From positions 1-33,541 of the forward strand of contig JAQTYB010000015.1 of the NCBI GenBank assembly GCA_028688475.1: DNA of 33,541 nt, in the 5' to 3' direction. Source of the stretch: Elusimicrobiales bacterium (lineage in GTDB: Bacteria; Elusimicrobiota; Elusimicrobia; Elusimicrobiales; Elusimicrobiaceae). The position numbers and the translations under genes are program-made. The stretch's first letter is position 1. Each line of letters starts with the position of its first letter. The notes below the pieces were generated by a model. That model searched no databases. It saw nothing but the letters and a program-made list of their open reading frames with translations, and was not told the DNA's origin. Of this stretch, positions 1 to 8,557 are shown piece by piece.

Positions 1-789
1 TTCATAAAGCTGCTGGCGAAGGAAGTGATAGTGCCGGACGCCTGCGACAAGGGGCTGTTTCTGAGCCTGCCCTTTTTCGCCGTGGCCGCCGTGGCGACGT
101 CCGTGCTGATGATACCCGTATGGGGCGCGAACGCCGTGTTCCCATTCCCCGGCGATTTGATTGTGGTGATATATCTTCTCACCATCCCGACGGTAACGTT
201 TTTTCTGGCTGGCTGGAGTTCCACCAGCCCTTATGCCGCCATCGGCTCCATCCGTGTGCTGACCCAGCTTTTCGCCTACGAAGTGCCGCTGATGCTCGCG
301 GTGCTCGGCCCGGCCATTCTGGCGGGCAGCGTGAAGATTCAGGAAATCGCCGCCTTCTATTCCGCGCATCCACTGCTTATTCTGGTGAACCTGCCGGCGC
401 TGCTCATCGCGCTGGTGGCGCTGCAGGGCAAGCTTGAGCGCGTGCCGTTCGACATCCCGCACGGCGAGACCGAAATCGTGGGCGGAGCGTTCACGGAGTA
501 TTCGGGACGGCTGCTGGGTTTCATGCTGCTGGCCACGGATATGGAAATGGTGGTCGGCGCGGCGCTTATAAGCGCGGTTTTCCTCGGCGGCGCGCTGGGG
601 CTTGGCGGCATCGGCGGATTTGCGGCGTTTGTGGTGAAAGCGCTGCTGGTCGTGCTGCTGCTGGCTTCGCTCAAGGCGCTGATGGCGCGCATCAGAATCG
701 AGCAGATGATAAAATTCTGCTGGCAGATACTCGCGCCCGCCGCGCTGTTGCAGCTTGCTTTGGATATTTTCGTCAAATCCCGGATGTAA
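1..789 (+). CDS. NuoH/MbhM-like membrane subunit of a group 4 [NiFe] hydrogenase (5' end cut)
   Basis: This is an integral membrane subunit of the NuoH/HyfC/EchB family, which anchors the hydrogenase module and takes part in ion translocation. The frame is open from base 1 (FIKLLAKE before the first GTG at 25), so the N-terminus lies outside the window. The visible 263 residues hold several hydrophobic segments and the family signature around RVPFDIPHGETEIVGG, followed by the acidic TEYSG stretch that corresponds to the quinone/ion-path loop of complex I. The next genes encode a NuoI-like ferredoxin and a hydrogenase maturation protease. The protease argues for a hydrogenase (Mbh/Ech/Hyf type) rather than complex I. 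The H-then-I order at the end of an operon resembles mbhM-mbhN of archaeal membrane-bound hydrogenases. The family is certain; the subtype is inference because the catalytic subunits are upstream of the window. Confidence 0.9.
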   Translation, partial: FIKLLAKEVIVPDACDKGLFLSLPFFAVAAVATSVLMIPVWGANAVFPFPGDLIVVIYLLTIPTVTFFLAGWSSTSPYAAIGSIRVLTQLFAYEVPLMLAVLGPAILAGSVKIQEIAAFYSAHPLLILVNLPALLIALVALQGKLERVPFDIPHGETEIVGGAFTEYSGRLLGFMLLATDMEMVVGAALISAVFLGGALGLGGIGGFAAFVVKALLVVLLLASLKALMARIRIEQMIKFCWQILAPAALLQLALDIFVKSRM

Positions 790-792
790 ACC

Positions 793-1245
793 ATGCAAAA
801 ACCAGCCAGAGCTTTAAGCGAAGTAATCAAAAACCTGCTTAAAAAGCCGGTTACGGTGCTGTATCCTTTCGTCCGAACCAAAATTCAGGACAAGTTCCGC
901 GGCAAGATAGTCTGCGAGGCGGACAAATGCATCGGCTGCCGCCTGTGCATGAAGGACTGTCCGGCGGGAGCGATTACGATTACCCAGGTTGCAATGCCCG
1001 CGACTCTCGCTCCGGTTGTTCCGGCTCCACAGCCGGCTGCCGACGGCGCCGCACCCGCCGCGCCAAAACCCGCGCCGCGCAAGTTCATCTGCGAAATAGA
1101 CCTGGGCTGCTGCATTTATTGCGCGCAATGCGTGGACTCCTGCCCGCGCAAGGCGCTGTCCTCCTCGCAGGAATTCGAGCTGGCGGGCACTGTGCGCAAA
1201 AACCTCGCTTCCCGCTACGAGCCGACAGCCGAAGAAAAGAAATAA
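793..1245 (+). CDS. 2x[4Fe-4S] ferredoxin subunit (NuoI/MbhN/EchF-like)
   Basis: This 150-residue electron-transfer subunit would pass electrons from ferredoxin to the hydrogenase small subunit. The N-terminal segment through YPFVRTKIQDKFRGKI is typical of NuoI/HycF proteins. Two CxxCxxCxxxCP motifs are complete: Cys46/49/52/56 and Cys107/110/113/117. Between them, residues about 67-97 form an Ala/Pro-rich insertion, which is odd because the two motifs are usually close together in this family. Cys106 is an extra cysteine beside the second motif. The gene starts 3 bases after the membrane-subunit stop, so the two are surely cotranscribed. The product is probably peripheral on the cytoplasmic face of the membrane. 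Confidence 0.92.
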   Translation: MQKPARALSEVIKNLLKKPVTVLYPFVRTKIQDKFRGKIVCEADKCIGCRLCMKDCPAGAITITQVAMPATLAPVVPAPQPAADGAAPAAPKPAPRKFICEIDLGCCIYCAQCVDSCPRKALSSSQEFELAGTVRKNLASRYEPTAEEKK

Positions 1246-1281
1246 CTCAATTTCGACCGCCGGTTTCGCGCGCCAATTCAA

Positions 1282-1746
1282 ATGCAGCGGCTGGAAAAAA
1301 CTCTTAAATCCGCCCTGGCGTCAAAAGCCGCCATCCTCGCCGCCGGAAACGATTTCCGCCGGGATGACGGCGCGGGTCCCGCGCTTGTCAAGTTCCTCAA
1401 AGGCAAAACCGCCGCCGCGCTTATTGATGGCGGGCAAACTCCCGAAAACCGCGTTTTTGAAATCATAAAGCTGGCCCCGAAAACGCTTATAATAGTGGAT
1501 GCGGCTGATATGGACCGCAAGCCGGGAGAAATAGCGGTTATCGCGGAAAGTGACGTATCAAACGCCAGCTTTTCTTCGCACATGCTGCCGCTCACCGTGC
1601 TGACGGATTTTCTAAAGCGCGAGTTAAAAGACCTGCGTGTTATCTTTATAGGCATACAACCAGCGGATACGGGGTTCGGCGAAGGCCTCACTCCGGCGGT
1701 GTCTGAAGCCGTAAAACGGCTGGCTGATATTATAGGAAACAAATGA
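1282..1746 (+). CDS. [NiFe]-hydrogenase maturation protease (HycI/HyaD family)
   Basis: This 154-residue endopeptidase of the M52 family would remove the C-terminal tail of the hydrogenase large subunit after nickel insertion. Visible family features are AAGNDFRRDDGAGP near residues 20-32 (the GN..xxDDG motif with the first acidic nickel ligand), the central VDAADM segment with the second acidic ligand, the SSHMLPL histidine region, and FIGIQPADTGFGEGLTPAV near the C-terminus. The length is normal. It follows the hydrogenase subunits by 36 bases and overlaps the next gene by ATGA. No convincing ribosome binding site precedes the ATG, so translation may be weak or coupled. It implies that the group 4 complex upstream has a processed large subunit. 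Confidence 0.9.
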   Translation: MQRLEKTLKSALASKAAILAAGNDFRRDDGAGPALVKFLKGKTAAALIDGGQTPENRVFEIIKLAPKTLIIVDAADMDRKPGEIAVIAESDVSNASFSSHMLPLTVLTDFLKRELKDLRVIFIGIQPADTGFGEGLTPAVSEAVKRLADIIGNK

Positions 1747-3695
1747 CATTAAAAACGCTGCGGGCTTTCCTTTTGATGGCGCTGGCATACCTGGCGGCTT
1801 TTTTTGCGGCGCGGCTGGCGTTTTTCATCGCGTTCACAAATGGGCCGCACTCGGCGGCGGATGCGCTTAAGGCGTTCGCAATCGGCGCGCGGCTGGACTT
1901 GTCTTTGTCCGCCACCTTCGCCTGCTGGACCGCGCTCTTTGCCGGGCTGGCTGGGTTTTACAAACCTTCAGAGCGCATTCTTAAACCGGCGGCAACCGCG
2001 TACCTCGTCGCGCTCAACGTGGCGTTTCTGGTGCTTTTGCTGACGGAAATTCCGTTCTACCACGAGTATTCCTCCCGCCTCAACCATTTGTTCTTCGAGT
2101 ATTTCGACAAGCCTAAGGAGCTGTTCGTCACCATAGCGGGCATACGGCTGGTGTGGCCGATGTTCGGCGTGTTTTTGTGCGTCGTCTGGTTTCTGATAAC
2201 AGGCACGATAAAACTTTGCCGCCGGATGTTTGATTATATCCGCGACGAGCGCCCTGCCTCCCGCGCGGTTTCGCTGCTGCTGATAGCCGGGCTCACCGTG
2301 CTTTTCGTGCGCGGCGGATTCCAGCGCAGGCCGCTCAACTGGGGCGCGGCGTTTTTTTCCGGCGATAATTTCCTAAACCAGACCGCGCTCAACGGCATAT
2401 ACAACCTGTTTCAGGACATGCAGATTTTCTACGAGGAACGCCAGCTCAAGATAAAACCGTCCGAGTATTTCGACAGGCCGCAGACCGCGCTGGCGAAAGT
2501 CTGCTCCGTCTCTAACTATGCGCAAGAGGCGCCAAATCAGCCGTTCAAGCCGCCGCACGGCGTCCGCCCCAACGTGGTGATGATATTCATGGAAAGCTTC
2601 GCCGCAAAGTATGTCGGCGCGCTGGGCGCGAGACCGAGCCTCACGCCTGAATTCGACAAGCTGTCGAAGGAAGGCCTGTTCTTCACCAAATTTTACGCCA
2701 ACGGCACGCGCACCTCGCGCGCGCTGGCCGCCGCGCTTAATTCCTACCCGCCGCTGGCGGGCGTGAACCTCACCAAAAAAATCGAGGCGCAGCAGAAAAT
2801 CCCCGGTGCGGCGCAGTATCTGACGCGGGCAGGCTACGACACCATGTTTTTTTACGGCGGCGACAGGCATTTTGAGGATATGTCCGGCTTCGCGCTAAAT
2901 AACGGGTTTCAGGCGTTTTATGATTTCACGGATTTCAAAAACGTGAAGTACAGCAACCCGATAGGCGTTTATGACGAGGAATTATTCGACAATCTGGACC
3001 GCATCCTGAGCGGTCAACCGGCGGGGAGGCCGTTTTTCGCCGCCGTGATGACACTCACCAACCACGGCCCGTTCACCGTGCCGGGCTATTACGCCGCGCT
3101 CACTCCCGGCCTGACAAAAGAGCAGCGCGCCTTCAGGTATTCCGATTACGCGCTGGCAAGATTCATCGCGCAAGCCAAAAAAAGTCCGTACTATAAAAAC
3201 ACGGTTTTCATAATCGAAGCCGACCACGCCGCCTTCGTTTCGGACTACGGCGCTGACCGGTTTCACATTCCTCTGCTCATGCTGTCGCCCTTCATAAAAC
3301 CTGGGGTGGACACCCGGGTGGCCAGCCAGCTCGATTTGCCTATGACGGTGCTGCGCCTGTGCGGCCTTCCAGTAAAAAACACCGATACAGCGTTCTGGGG
3401 ACTCTCGCTGGCGGAACGCGATAAAAAGGGAATGGCGTTTTTCCTCGACGACCCGTATTTCGGCGTCATCACCAAAGACGCGCTGTACCGCGAAAGCTTC
3501 GAAGGCGGCGGATACGCCTATACCCTCGATGGCAACCCGTCAGCTTGCAAATTCCCGCAGGAGTTGAGTGATTACGCGCACGGCATGAAGGAAGGCAGCG
3601 CCTGGCTGTTTTTCAACCGCAAAGCCGGCTCCGACTGGAAGCGGGATTGTCAGACGGATTGCAATGCCTTGAGCGCCAAAAACCACAAGCCGTAA
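1743..3695 (+). CDS. LtaS-type membrane sulfatase/phosphoglycerol transferase family protein
   Basis: This 650-residue protein has an N-terminal membrane region (about residues 5-190, roughly five hydrophobic segments) and an extracytoplasmic alkaline-phosphatase-fold domain from about residue 275. Residues matching the metal and nucleophile site of LtaS are visible: Glu284 in FMESF, the threonines at 322/324 in NGTRTSR, His441 in TNHGPF, and Asp494-His495 in EADHAAF. Known relatives transfer phosphoglycerol or phosphoethanolamine groups to lipoteichoic acid, glucans or lipid A. The substrate here cannot be told; in a Gram-negative cell, glucan or lipid-head-group modification is more likely than lipoteichoic acid. 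It overlaps the hydrogenase protease gene by ATGA with AGGA as ribosome binding site. Its 3' end overlaps the convergent membrane-protein gene by 46 bases. Confidence 0.88.
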   Translation: MTLKTLRAFLLMALAYLAAFFAARLAFFIAFTNGPHSAADALKAFAIGARLDLSLSATFACWTALFAGLAGFYKPSERILKPAATAYLVALNVAFLVLLLTEIPFYHEYSSRLNHLFFEYFDKPKELFVTIAGIRLVWPMFGVFLCVVWFLITGTIKLCRRMFDYIRDERPASRAVSLLLIAGLTVLFVRGGFQRRPLNWGAAFFSGDNFLNQTALNGIYNLFQDMQIFYEERQLKIKPSEYFDRPQTALAKVCSVSNYAQEAPNQPFKPPHGVRPNVVMIFMESFAAKYVGALGARPSLTPEFDKLSKEGLFFTKFYANGTRTSRALAAALNSYPPLAGVNLTKKIEAQQKIPGAAQYLTRAGYDTMFFYGGDRHFEDMSGFALNNGFQAFYDFTDFKNVKYSNPIGVYDEELFDNLDRILSGQPAGRPFFAAVMTLTNHGPFTVPGYYAALTPGLTKEQRAFRYSDYALARFIAQAKKSPYYKNTVFIIEADHAAFVSDYGADRFHIPLLMLSPFIKPGVDTRVASQLDLPMTVLRLCGLPVKNTDTAFWGLSLAERDKKGMAFFLDDPYFGVITKDALYRESFEGGGYAYTLDGNPSACKFPQELSDYAHGMKEGSAWLFFNRKAGSDWKRDCQTDCNALSAKNHKP

Positions 3696-4129
3696 AGCGC
3701 GGGGAACTGCCGCCAATCCCACAGGCATAACGGCAGCAGAAGCAAAAAAGTCCACCAATAATAATTCGCCGGCAGTTTCAGCCGCAGTTTTTCCTCGCCG
3801 GACGACGGCGGAACGCCGCATTTTTTCACCACGCGCCACAACGCCAGAAAGCAAACCGGAGCGAGCCAGGACATTTGCGGCAGCCTCGCCGCGAACGCCA
3901 TTTGCGCCAGCGCGGGCGCGATGGCCAGCCAGAAAAAAACTTTCAGCGGCAATCCCCACGGGGCGCTCCCGTCGCTCACCGCGAGGGCGAACACCAGCGC
4001 GCAGATTCCCGCGCCGGTGAACAATTCATAGACAATCAGGCCGTAAAGCCCCGTCCGGCTGCGCGACGCCAGCATCAGCAGCAACAGCGCCGCGAAAAAG
4101 GCGAACGAGGCGGCGACGTGTCTTTTCAT
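3650..4129 (-). CDS. Small integral membrane protein of unknown function
   Basis: I do not recognise this protein. The chosen start (ATG at 4129, protein MKRHVAAS...) overlaps the surE stop as ATGA and gives 159 residues; an upstream ATG at 4156 would add nine residues inside surE. Four to five hydrophobic segments are visible, including one after the first few residues (SFAFFAALLLLML), one near FTGAGICALVFAL, one near FFWLAIAPALAQMAF, and one near YYWWTFLLLLPLCLW. No catalytic motif is evident. It is the last gene of the long minus-strand operon, and its 3' end runs 46 bases into the convergent sulfatase-family gene. The hydrophobic pattern and tight overlap with surE make it very likely to be real. 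Confidence 0.7.
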   Translation of the reverse strand: MKRHVAASFAFFAALLLLMLASRSRTGLYGLIVYELFTGAGICALVFALAVSDGSAPWGLPLKVFFWLAIAPALAQMAFAARLPQMSWLAPVCFLALWRVVKKCGVPPSSGEEKLRLKLPANYYWWTFLLLLPLCLWDWRQFPALYGLWFLALKALQSV

Positions 4130-4872
4130 CTCAGGGAGTTGAGAATATCGCCGCAAAGCGGCAGCGCGGATTCGTCTGTAAGGTCGAGCCGCAACGGCGT
4201 TACGGAAACATAGCCGTCTTTCACCACGCGGTAATCGGAGCGGGGGTCCGGCGCGGCATCCTCGATTTGGCCGTCAAGCCAGTAATAGACGTTTCCGCGC
4301 GGGTCCTTTCGCTTGCGGAAAGTCTCCGTAAAACGCGCCCGCCCCACTGATGTAAGGCGGATTCCCTTTATCTTTTCCGGCGCGCTATCGGGGATGTTGA
4401 CGTTCAGTAGCAGTACCCGTCCGGCGGCGAGACAGGCTTTCGCCAGTTTATATGCCAGCGCGGCGGCGTAACCGTAATGCAGATTTTTGCCGGCGATTAT
4501 GGACACAGCCACAGCCGGAATGCCGAGCGAGTAGGCCTCCATCGCGGCGGAGACTGTTCCCGACGAAAGCAGGTTCACCCCAAGATTGCAGCCGGGATTT
4601 ATGCCGGTTACCACGACATCGGGCCGCTTTTTCGACAGCAGCACGACGCCCGCCTTGACGCAGTCCGCCGGAGTGCCGTCCACGGCGTATTCCCGCGCCG
4701 CTATCTTGTGGACGCGCAGCGGGTGATGCAGCGTGATTGAGGCGCCAGTGCCGCTTTGCTCGCGCGACGGCGCCACGGTCAGGCACGAGGCCGAATTGCG
4801 CGCGAACTCGCTCCGCAGCGCGCGTATGCCTTCGGAATGGATGCCGTCGTCGTTGGTCAGCAGTACCCGCAT
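4126..4872 (-). CDS. surE: 5'/3'-nucleotidase SurE
   Basis: SurE dephosphorylates nucleoside 5'- and 3'-monophosphates in the cytoplasm using a divalent metal. The 248-residue protein has the N-terminal LLTNDDGIHSEGI motif with metal-binding Asp8-Asp9, the GINPGCNLG segment and the SSGTVSAAMEA segment, all family hallmarks, at normal length. The gene starts 7 bases after the molybdenum subunit of hydroxylase set A and overlaps the following membrane-protein gene by ATGA. Its place in a molybdenum hydroxylase operon would fit release of nucleosides and purine bases from nucleotides ahead of oxidation; that link is inference, since surE has other neighbours in many bacteria. Confidence 0.96.
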   Translation of the reverse strand: MRVLLTNDDGIHSEGIRALRSEFARNSASCLTVAPSREQSGTGASITLHHPLRVHKIAAREYAVDGTPADCVKAGVVLLSKKRPDVVVTGINPGCNLGVNLLSSGTVSAAMEAYSLGIPAVAVSIIAGKNLHYGYAAALAYKLAKACLAAGRVLLLNVNIPDSAPEKIKGIRLTSVGRARFTETFRKRKDPRGNVYYWLDGQIEDAAPDPRSDYRVVKDGYVSVTPLRLDLTDESALPLCGDILNSLR

Positions 4873-4879
4873 AGCACTA

Positions 4880-7195
4880 CTATCGCTTTGCCCGTATCGC
4901 CGCCAGCACCTTGTCCGGCGTGAAGGGCGGCTCGGTGAGCCTCACGCCGACGGCGTTATAGATGGCGTTCGCCAGCGCGGGCTGCGGGCCGTTGATGCCT
5001 ATTTCAGACACCGATTTCGCGCCGAACGGCCCCGCCGGCTCGTAAGTGGAAAGCAGTATGGTCTTTATCGGCGGAGTGTCATAGGCGCCGAAAATCTTGT
5101 AGCCCCTGAAACCGGCGTTTTTCGCCGCGCCGGCGGCGTTGAACTCCAGCTCCTCGGTGAGCGCAAAAGAAAGGCCGTTGAGCACCGCGCCGTCGTTTTG
5201 TCCCTCAGCGAGAGCCGGATTGATGGCGGTGCCGCATTCCACCGCGGCGACATAGTTGAGCACCGCGACCGCGCCGGTTTCGGTATCCACCTCCACTTCC
5301 GCGCAATGCGCCGAAAACGGCGGCGGAGAAGTAGTGGCGGTGTGCGAGGCGGAGGCGATAATCTGGTGCTGGTCGTGGTAGTAAAGCGAAGTATTGGCCA
5401 CCTCGGACAGCGGGCAGGAAATGCCGGACGCGGCCACAACCCTGCCGCCTTCCAGCCGCAGATTCTCCGGCTTCTCGTTGAGTATTTTGGCGGCCACGGA
5501 CAGTATCATGGTTTTCACATTTTCGGCGGTTTTCCGCACCGCGTTGCCCGAGATGAACGTGGTGGACGAGGCATAGGCGCCCACATCGAACGGGGTAAGG
5601 TCGGTGTCAGACGAATAGACCAGTATGTCGCAGTGGCGCACGCCCAGCACCTCGGCGGCGATTTGCGCCAGCACCGTATCCGAGCCCGTGCCCAAATCGG
5701 CGGCGCCAATCAGAAGGTTGAACGAGCCGTCCTCGTTCATCTTTATCGTCGCGCTGGCCATGTCAACTTCCGGTATGCCCGAACCCTGCATAAGGCACGC
5801 GCAGCCTATGCCGCGCCGTTTCGCGCCGGCCTGTTTTTTGTAAAGCTCCCTTTTTTCGCGCCAGCCGCTGGCTTTGAGGCCTTCCTCTATGCAGCGCTCC
5901 AGCCCGCAGGATTGCATCACCTGCTCTACGCCCTCGCGGCCTTCGCCCATCGCTTTGAATATCGGCGAGCCCTGGCCTTGCTTGATATAGTTTTTCAACC
6001 GGAACTCCACCGGGTCCATGCCGATGGCTTCGGCCATCATGTCCATCTGCGATTCCAGCGCGAAAAACCCCTGCGTCGCGCCGTAGCCGCGGTACGCGCC
6101 CGCCACAGGCAGGTTCGTATAAACTGTGCGTCCGGTGAATTTGTTGTTTTGCGCCTGATAAAGCGGCATGGTGTGCGAGCCGGAGCACATCATCACCGTC
6201 AGCGCGTGCGCGCCGTACGCGCCGTTTCCGAGCGTGATAGCCAAATCGAGGTCTGTGATTTTGCCGTCTTTTTTCACGCCGGTTTTGAGACGGATTACCG
6301 CCGGATGGCGCGTGCGCGAGGAAACGAAAACCTCTTTGCGGCTCAATTCCATTTTGACCGGACGCTTAGCCGCCAGCAGCAGCGCCGCGCACGCCTGGTC
6401 GAGGAAAACCTCCTGCTTGGAACCGAACCCGCCGCCGATCCGCGGCTTAATGACGCGGATGCGCCTCACTTCTATCCCCAGCGATTGCGCCACTATGCGC
6501 CGCACATGGAACGGCACCTGCGTGGAGGAACGCAGCACTATCCTGCCGTCGGCGTCGAAATAGGCGATTACGGTATGCGGCTCCAGCGCGCAATGCTGGG
6601 CGTACTGGGTTTTGTAGGTCTGTTCGATAACCGCGTCAGCGGTGGAATACCACTCATGGTCTTTGATATCCAGCGCGTAGGCGGCGCAGATATTATGCTT
6701 CGCGTCCGGGATGTTTTTGGCGTCGTCCTCGTCGTGAATGACCGGCGCGCCGTCTTTTGCCGCGTCGAGAATGTCGAACACGGCGGGCAGCACTTCGTAA
6801 TCAACTTTTATTTTGGAAAGCGCCTCTTGCGCCGCCTCGGCGGTTTCGGCGGCGACGGCGGCCACCCGGTCGCCCGCAAAGCGCATTTTATCGTCGAAAA
6901 TCAATGAATCGTACGGCGACGGCTCAGGGAACCCCTGCCCCGCCGTGGTGTGGCGTATGCGCGGCGTGTTCTTATAAGTCAGCACTGCGGCCACGCCGGG
7001 CACACGCTCGGCGGCGGAGGTGTCTATTTTTTTAATTCGGGCGTGGGCGTGCGGGCTGTAGAGCAGCCTGCCGATTAACATGCGCGGCGGGTTCCAGTCG
7101 TCGGCGAATTCGGCGGTGCCGCAGGCCAGTCCCAGCGAATCCAGCTTGTTGACGCGCTGGTTTACGACTTTGAAAGCGGTTTTATTGTCCGGCAC
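4880..7195 (-). CDS. Molybdenum hydroxylase set A, Mo-cofactor subunit (xanthine dehydrogenase family)
   Basis: This is the large catalytic subunit of a three-subunit xanthine dehydrogenase/aldehyde oxidase-type enzyme. I chose the GTG at 7195, preceded by GAGG and overlapping the 2Fe-2S gene by 14 bases, giving 771 residues. The open frame reaches an ATG at 7258, but that would add 21 unlikely residues inside the upstream gene. Visible motifs are IGGGFGSKQE, the cofactor loop GAYRGYGATQ, and the C-terminal AKSVSEIG segment, whose Glu (about residue 731) matches the catalytic Glu of the family. The AYRCSFR loop of CO dehydrogenases is absent. The first domain (about residues 10-120) is the usual a/b hammerhead fold. 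The substrate is unknown. FAD and 2Fe-2S partners lie directly upstream. Confidence 0.92.
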   Translation of the reverse strand: MPDNKTAFKVVNQRVNKLDSLGLACGTAEFADDWNPPRMLIGRLLYSPHAHARIKKIDTSAAERVPGVAAVLTYKNTPRIRHTTAGQGFPEPSPYDSLIFDDKMRFAGDRVAAVAAETAEAAQEALSKIKVDYEVLPAVFDILDAAKDGAPVIHDEDDAKNIPDAKHNICAAYALDIKDHEWYSTADAVIEQTYKTQYAQHCALEPHTVIAYFDADGRIVLRSSTQVPFHVRRIVAQSLGIEVRRIRVIKPRIGGGFGSKQEVFLDQACAALLLAAKRPVKMELSRKEVFVSSRTRHPAVIRLKTGVKKDGKITDLDLAITLGNGAYGAHALTVMMCSGSHTMPLYQAQNNKFTGRTVYTNLPVAGAYRGYGATQGFFALESQMDMMAEAIGMDPVEFRLKNYIKQGQGSPIFKAMGEGREGVEQVMQSCGLERCIEEGLKASGWREKRELYKKQAGAKRRGIGCACLMQGSGIPEVDMASATIKMNEDGSFNLLIGAADLGTGSDTVLAQIAAEVLGVRHCDILVYSSDTDLTPFDVGAYASSTTFISGNAVRKTAENVKTMILSVAAKILNEKPENLRLEGGRVVAASGISCPLSEVANTSLYYHDQHQIIASASHTATTSPPPFSAHCAEVEVDTETGAVAVLNYVAAVECGTAINPALAEGQNDGAVLNGLSFALTEELEFNAAGAAKNAGFRGYKIFGAYDTPPIKTILLSTYEPAGPFGAKSVSEIGINGPQPALANAIYNAVGVRLTEPPFTPDKVLAAIRAKR

Positions 7196-7724
7196 GGCGC
7201 ACCTCGCGGTTTTTAATTTTTCCTGCGGCGAGCCGCACCGCCTCCACCTGCTTGACATAGCCGGTGCAGCGGCAGAGATTGCCGTCGAGCGCGTGGCGTA
7301 TCTGAGTCTCGGACGGTTCAGGATTTTTGTCCAGCAGCGCTTTGGAAACCAGTATCATGCCGGGTATGCAAAACCCGCACTGCACCGCGCCGGCTTCGAC
7401 AAAAGCCTCCTGAAGCGGATGCGGTTCGGCGGGCGAGCCGAGGCCTTCTATGGTGGTGATTTCGCGGCCATGCGCGCTGACCGCCAGCTTCAGGCAGGCC
7501 AGTTCCGGCGTGCCGTCCACAAGCACGGTGCAGGAGCCGCATTCGCCGGTGTCGCAGCCGCGTTTGACGCCTTTCCAGCCGTTAGCGCGCAGCGCCGAAA
7601 GCAAAGTGTCCTCCGCGCCGACGCGCCAACTGCCGCGCACTCCGTTCACGGCAGCTTCGATACTGAAAATTCCGTTTTCGGCGGTGAGGCTTATTGCCTT
7701 CGCTGTTTTCCTGACCGCGGTCAT
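7182..7724 (-). CDS. Molybdenum hydroxylase set A, 2x[2Fe-2S] subunit
   Basis: This 180-residue electron-transfer subunit carries two [2Fe-2S] clusters between the molybdenum site and FAD. The N-terminal plant-ferredoxin-type domain has Cys57/62/65 in CDTGECGSC and Cys77. The C-terminal helical domain has Cys116/119 in CGFCIPGM and Cys151/153 in CRCTGY. All eight ligands are present. There is an N-terminal extension of about 20 residues compared with its set B paralogue. GGAGG lies four bases before the ATG, and the start overlaps the stop of the FAD-subunit gene. The C-terminal tail is basic. Confidence 0.95.
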   Translation of the reverse strand: MTAVRKTAKAISLTAENGIFSIEAAVNGVRGSWRVGAEDTLLSALRANGWKGVKRGCDTGECGSCTVLVDGTPELACLKLAVSAHGREITTIEGLGSPAEPHPLQEAFVEAGAVQCGFCIPGMILVSKALLDKNPEPSETQIRHALDGNLCRCTGYVKQVEAVRLAAGKIKNREVRRAGQ

Positions 7725-8557
7725 TTGTCCTCCCGCGCGGCGGCGATAATCGCGCGCCGGATAAGCACCGGCAGCAGTTCCCGCTTATATTCCCGCTGCG
7801 CGCCCAATTCCAGGCCGTCCGGCGCGGCGGAGACGGCGGCTCCGGCGGTTTTTTCCGTGACAGGCGAGCCGATTAGCGCGGCCTCGACCGCGGCAAGCCG
7901 GACTACGCGCGGCACCGCCGCGCCAAGCGCCACTCCGGCGCCTGAACAGACTCCGTTTTTGAACGCCAGCGCGGCGGCCACGAGCGCGTAGGACTCCCAC
8001 ATCGAGGGCGCTTTGCTGAATTTTTCGAACACGCCGCGCATGTTTTTCGTGGCGGCGGGCAGCAGCACCTCCACTATAAGCGCCTTTTTGCCAAGCGTGT
8101 CCGCAAGCGGTTTTCCCGCAAGTTCGCCGAACTGATAATACGCGGTTTTCCCCTTCGCCGCGACCAGCACTTTCGCGTCAAGCGCGGCAAAAACAGGCGG
8201 CAAATGGTTATACGGCATTGGCCGCGCGATATTGCCGCCCACAGTGGCCATGTTGCGGATAAGCTGGCTGGAAACCTTGAAAGCCGCCGACCGCAATATC
8301 CCCCCCGCCCACGCGCAGGCGGTTTTGCTGTCCAATATATCGCTGAATGTGGCGCACGCGCCCAGATGCAGGCCTTTGGCGTCCGCCTTTATGTATTTGA
8401 GCGGCAGACTGCGCAAATCCACCGCCGCCATCGTTCCGGCGGGCAGGTTCCTCGCGGCGAGCGTGCTGCCCGCGATTACCGCCGCGCCCGGCTTCGACAA
8501 ACGCGACGCGGCCTCCCTGACCGTGGCCGGCAGATAATAAGAGCTTATTTTTGTCAT
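7721..8557 (-). CDS. Molybdenum hydroxylase set A, FAD-binding subunit (divergent)
   Basis: This 278-residue protein belongs to the CoxM/XdhB-type FAD-binding family that passes electrons to the final acceptor. The overall plan matches: an N-terminal YYLPATVREAASRL segment, an FAD loop near residues 29-37, RNMATVGGNIA near residues 101-111, and a C-terminal CO-dehydrogenase flavoprotein-like domain. The FAD signatures are unusual. The normal AGGTDL reads AGSTLA, and the second loop reads TVGGNIARPMPYNHL where most members have GGNIANASPxAD. FAD binding or the electron acceptor may differ from set B. The start overlaps the stop of the TldE-like gene as ATGA, placing set A in the same operon. 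Confidence 0.88.
   Translation of the reverse strand: MTKISSYYLPATVREAASRLSKPGAAVIAGSTLAARNLPAGTMAAVDLRSLPLKYIKADAKGLHLGACATFSDILDSKTACAWAGGILRSAAFKVSSQLIRNMATVGGNIARPMPYNHLPPVFAALDAKVLVAAKGKTAYYQFGELAGKPLADTLGKKALIVEVLLPAATKNMRGVFEKFSKAPSMWESYALVAAALAFKNGVCSGAGVALGAAVPRVVRLAAVEAALIGSPVTEKTAGAAVSAAPDGLELGAQREYKRELLPVLIRRAIIAAAREDK

Noticed and set aside
1..1245. End of a respiratory complex I (nuoH-nuoI) operon
   Set aside because: No nuoJ-like gene follows; a hydrogenase maturation protease does, which supports a group 4 hydrogenase.
4733..6907. A 724-codon open frame on the plus strand opposite the set A molybdenum subunit
   Set aside because: It lies wholly opposite genes with clear family motifs, has Arg/His-rich low-complexity composition and matches no domain; long antisense frames are common in GC-rich coding DNA.
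7193..7258. ATG at 7258 as the start of the set A molybdenum subunit
   Set aside because: It would place 77 bases inside the 2Fe-2S gene and add 21 residues unlike the family; the GTG at 7195 has GAGG upstream and a short overlap.
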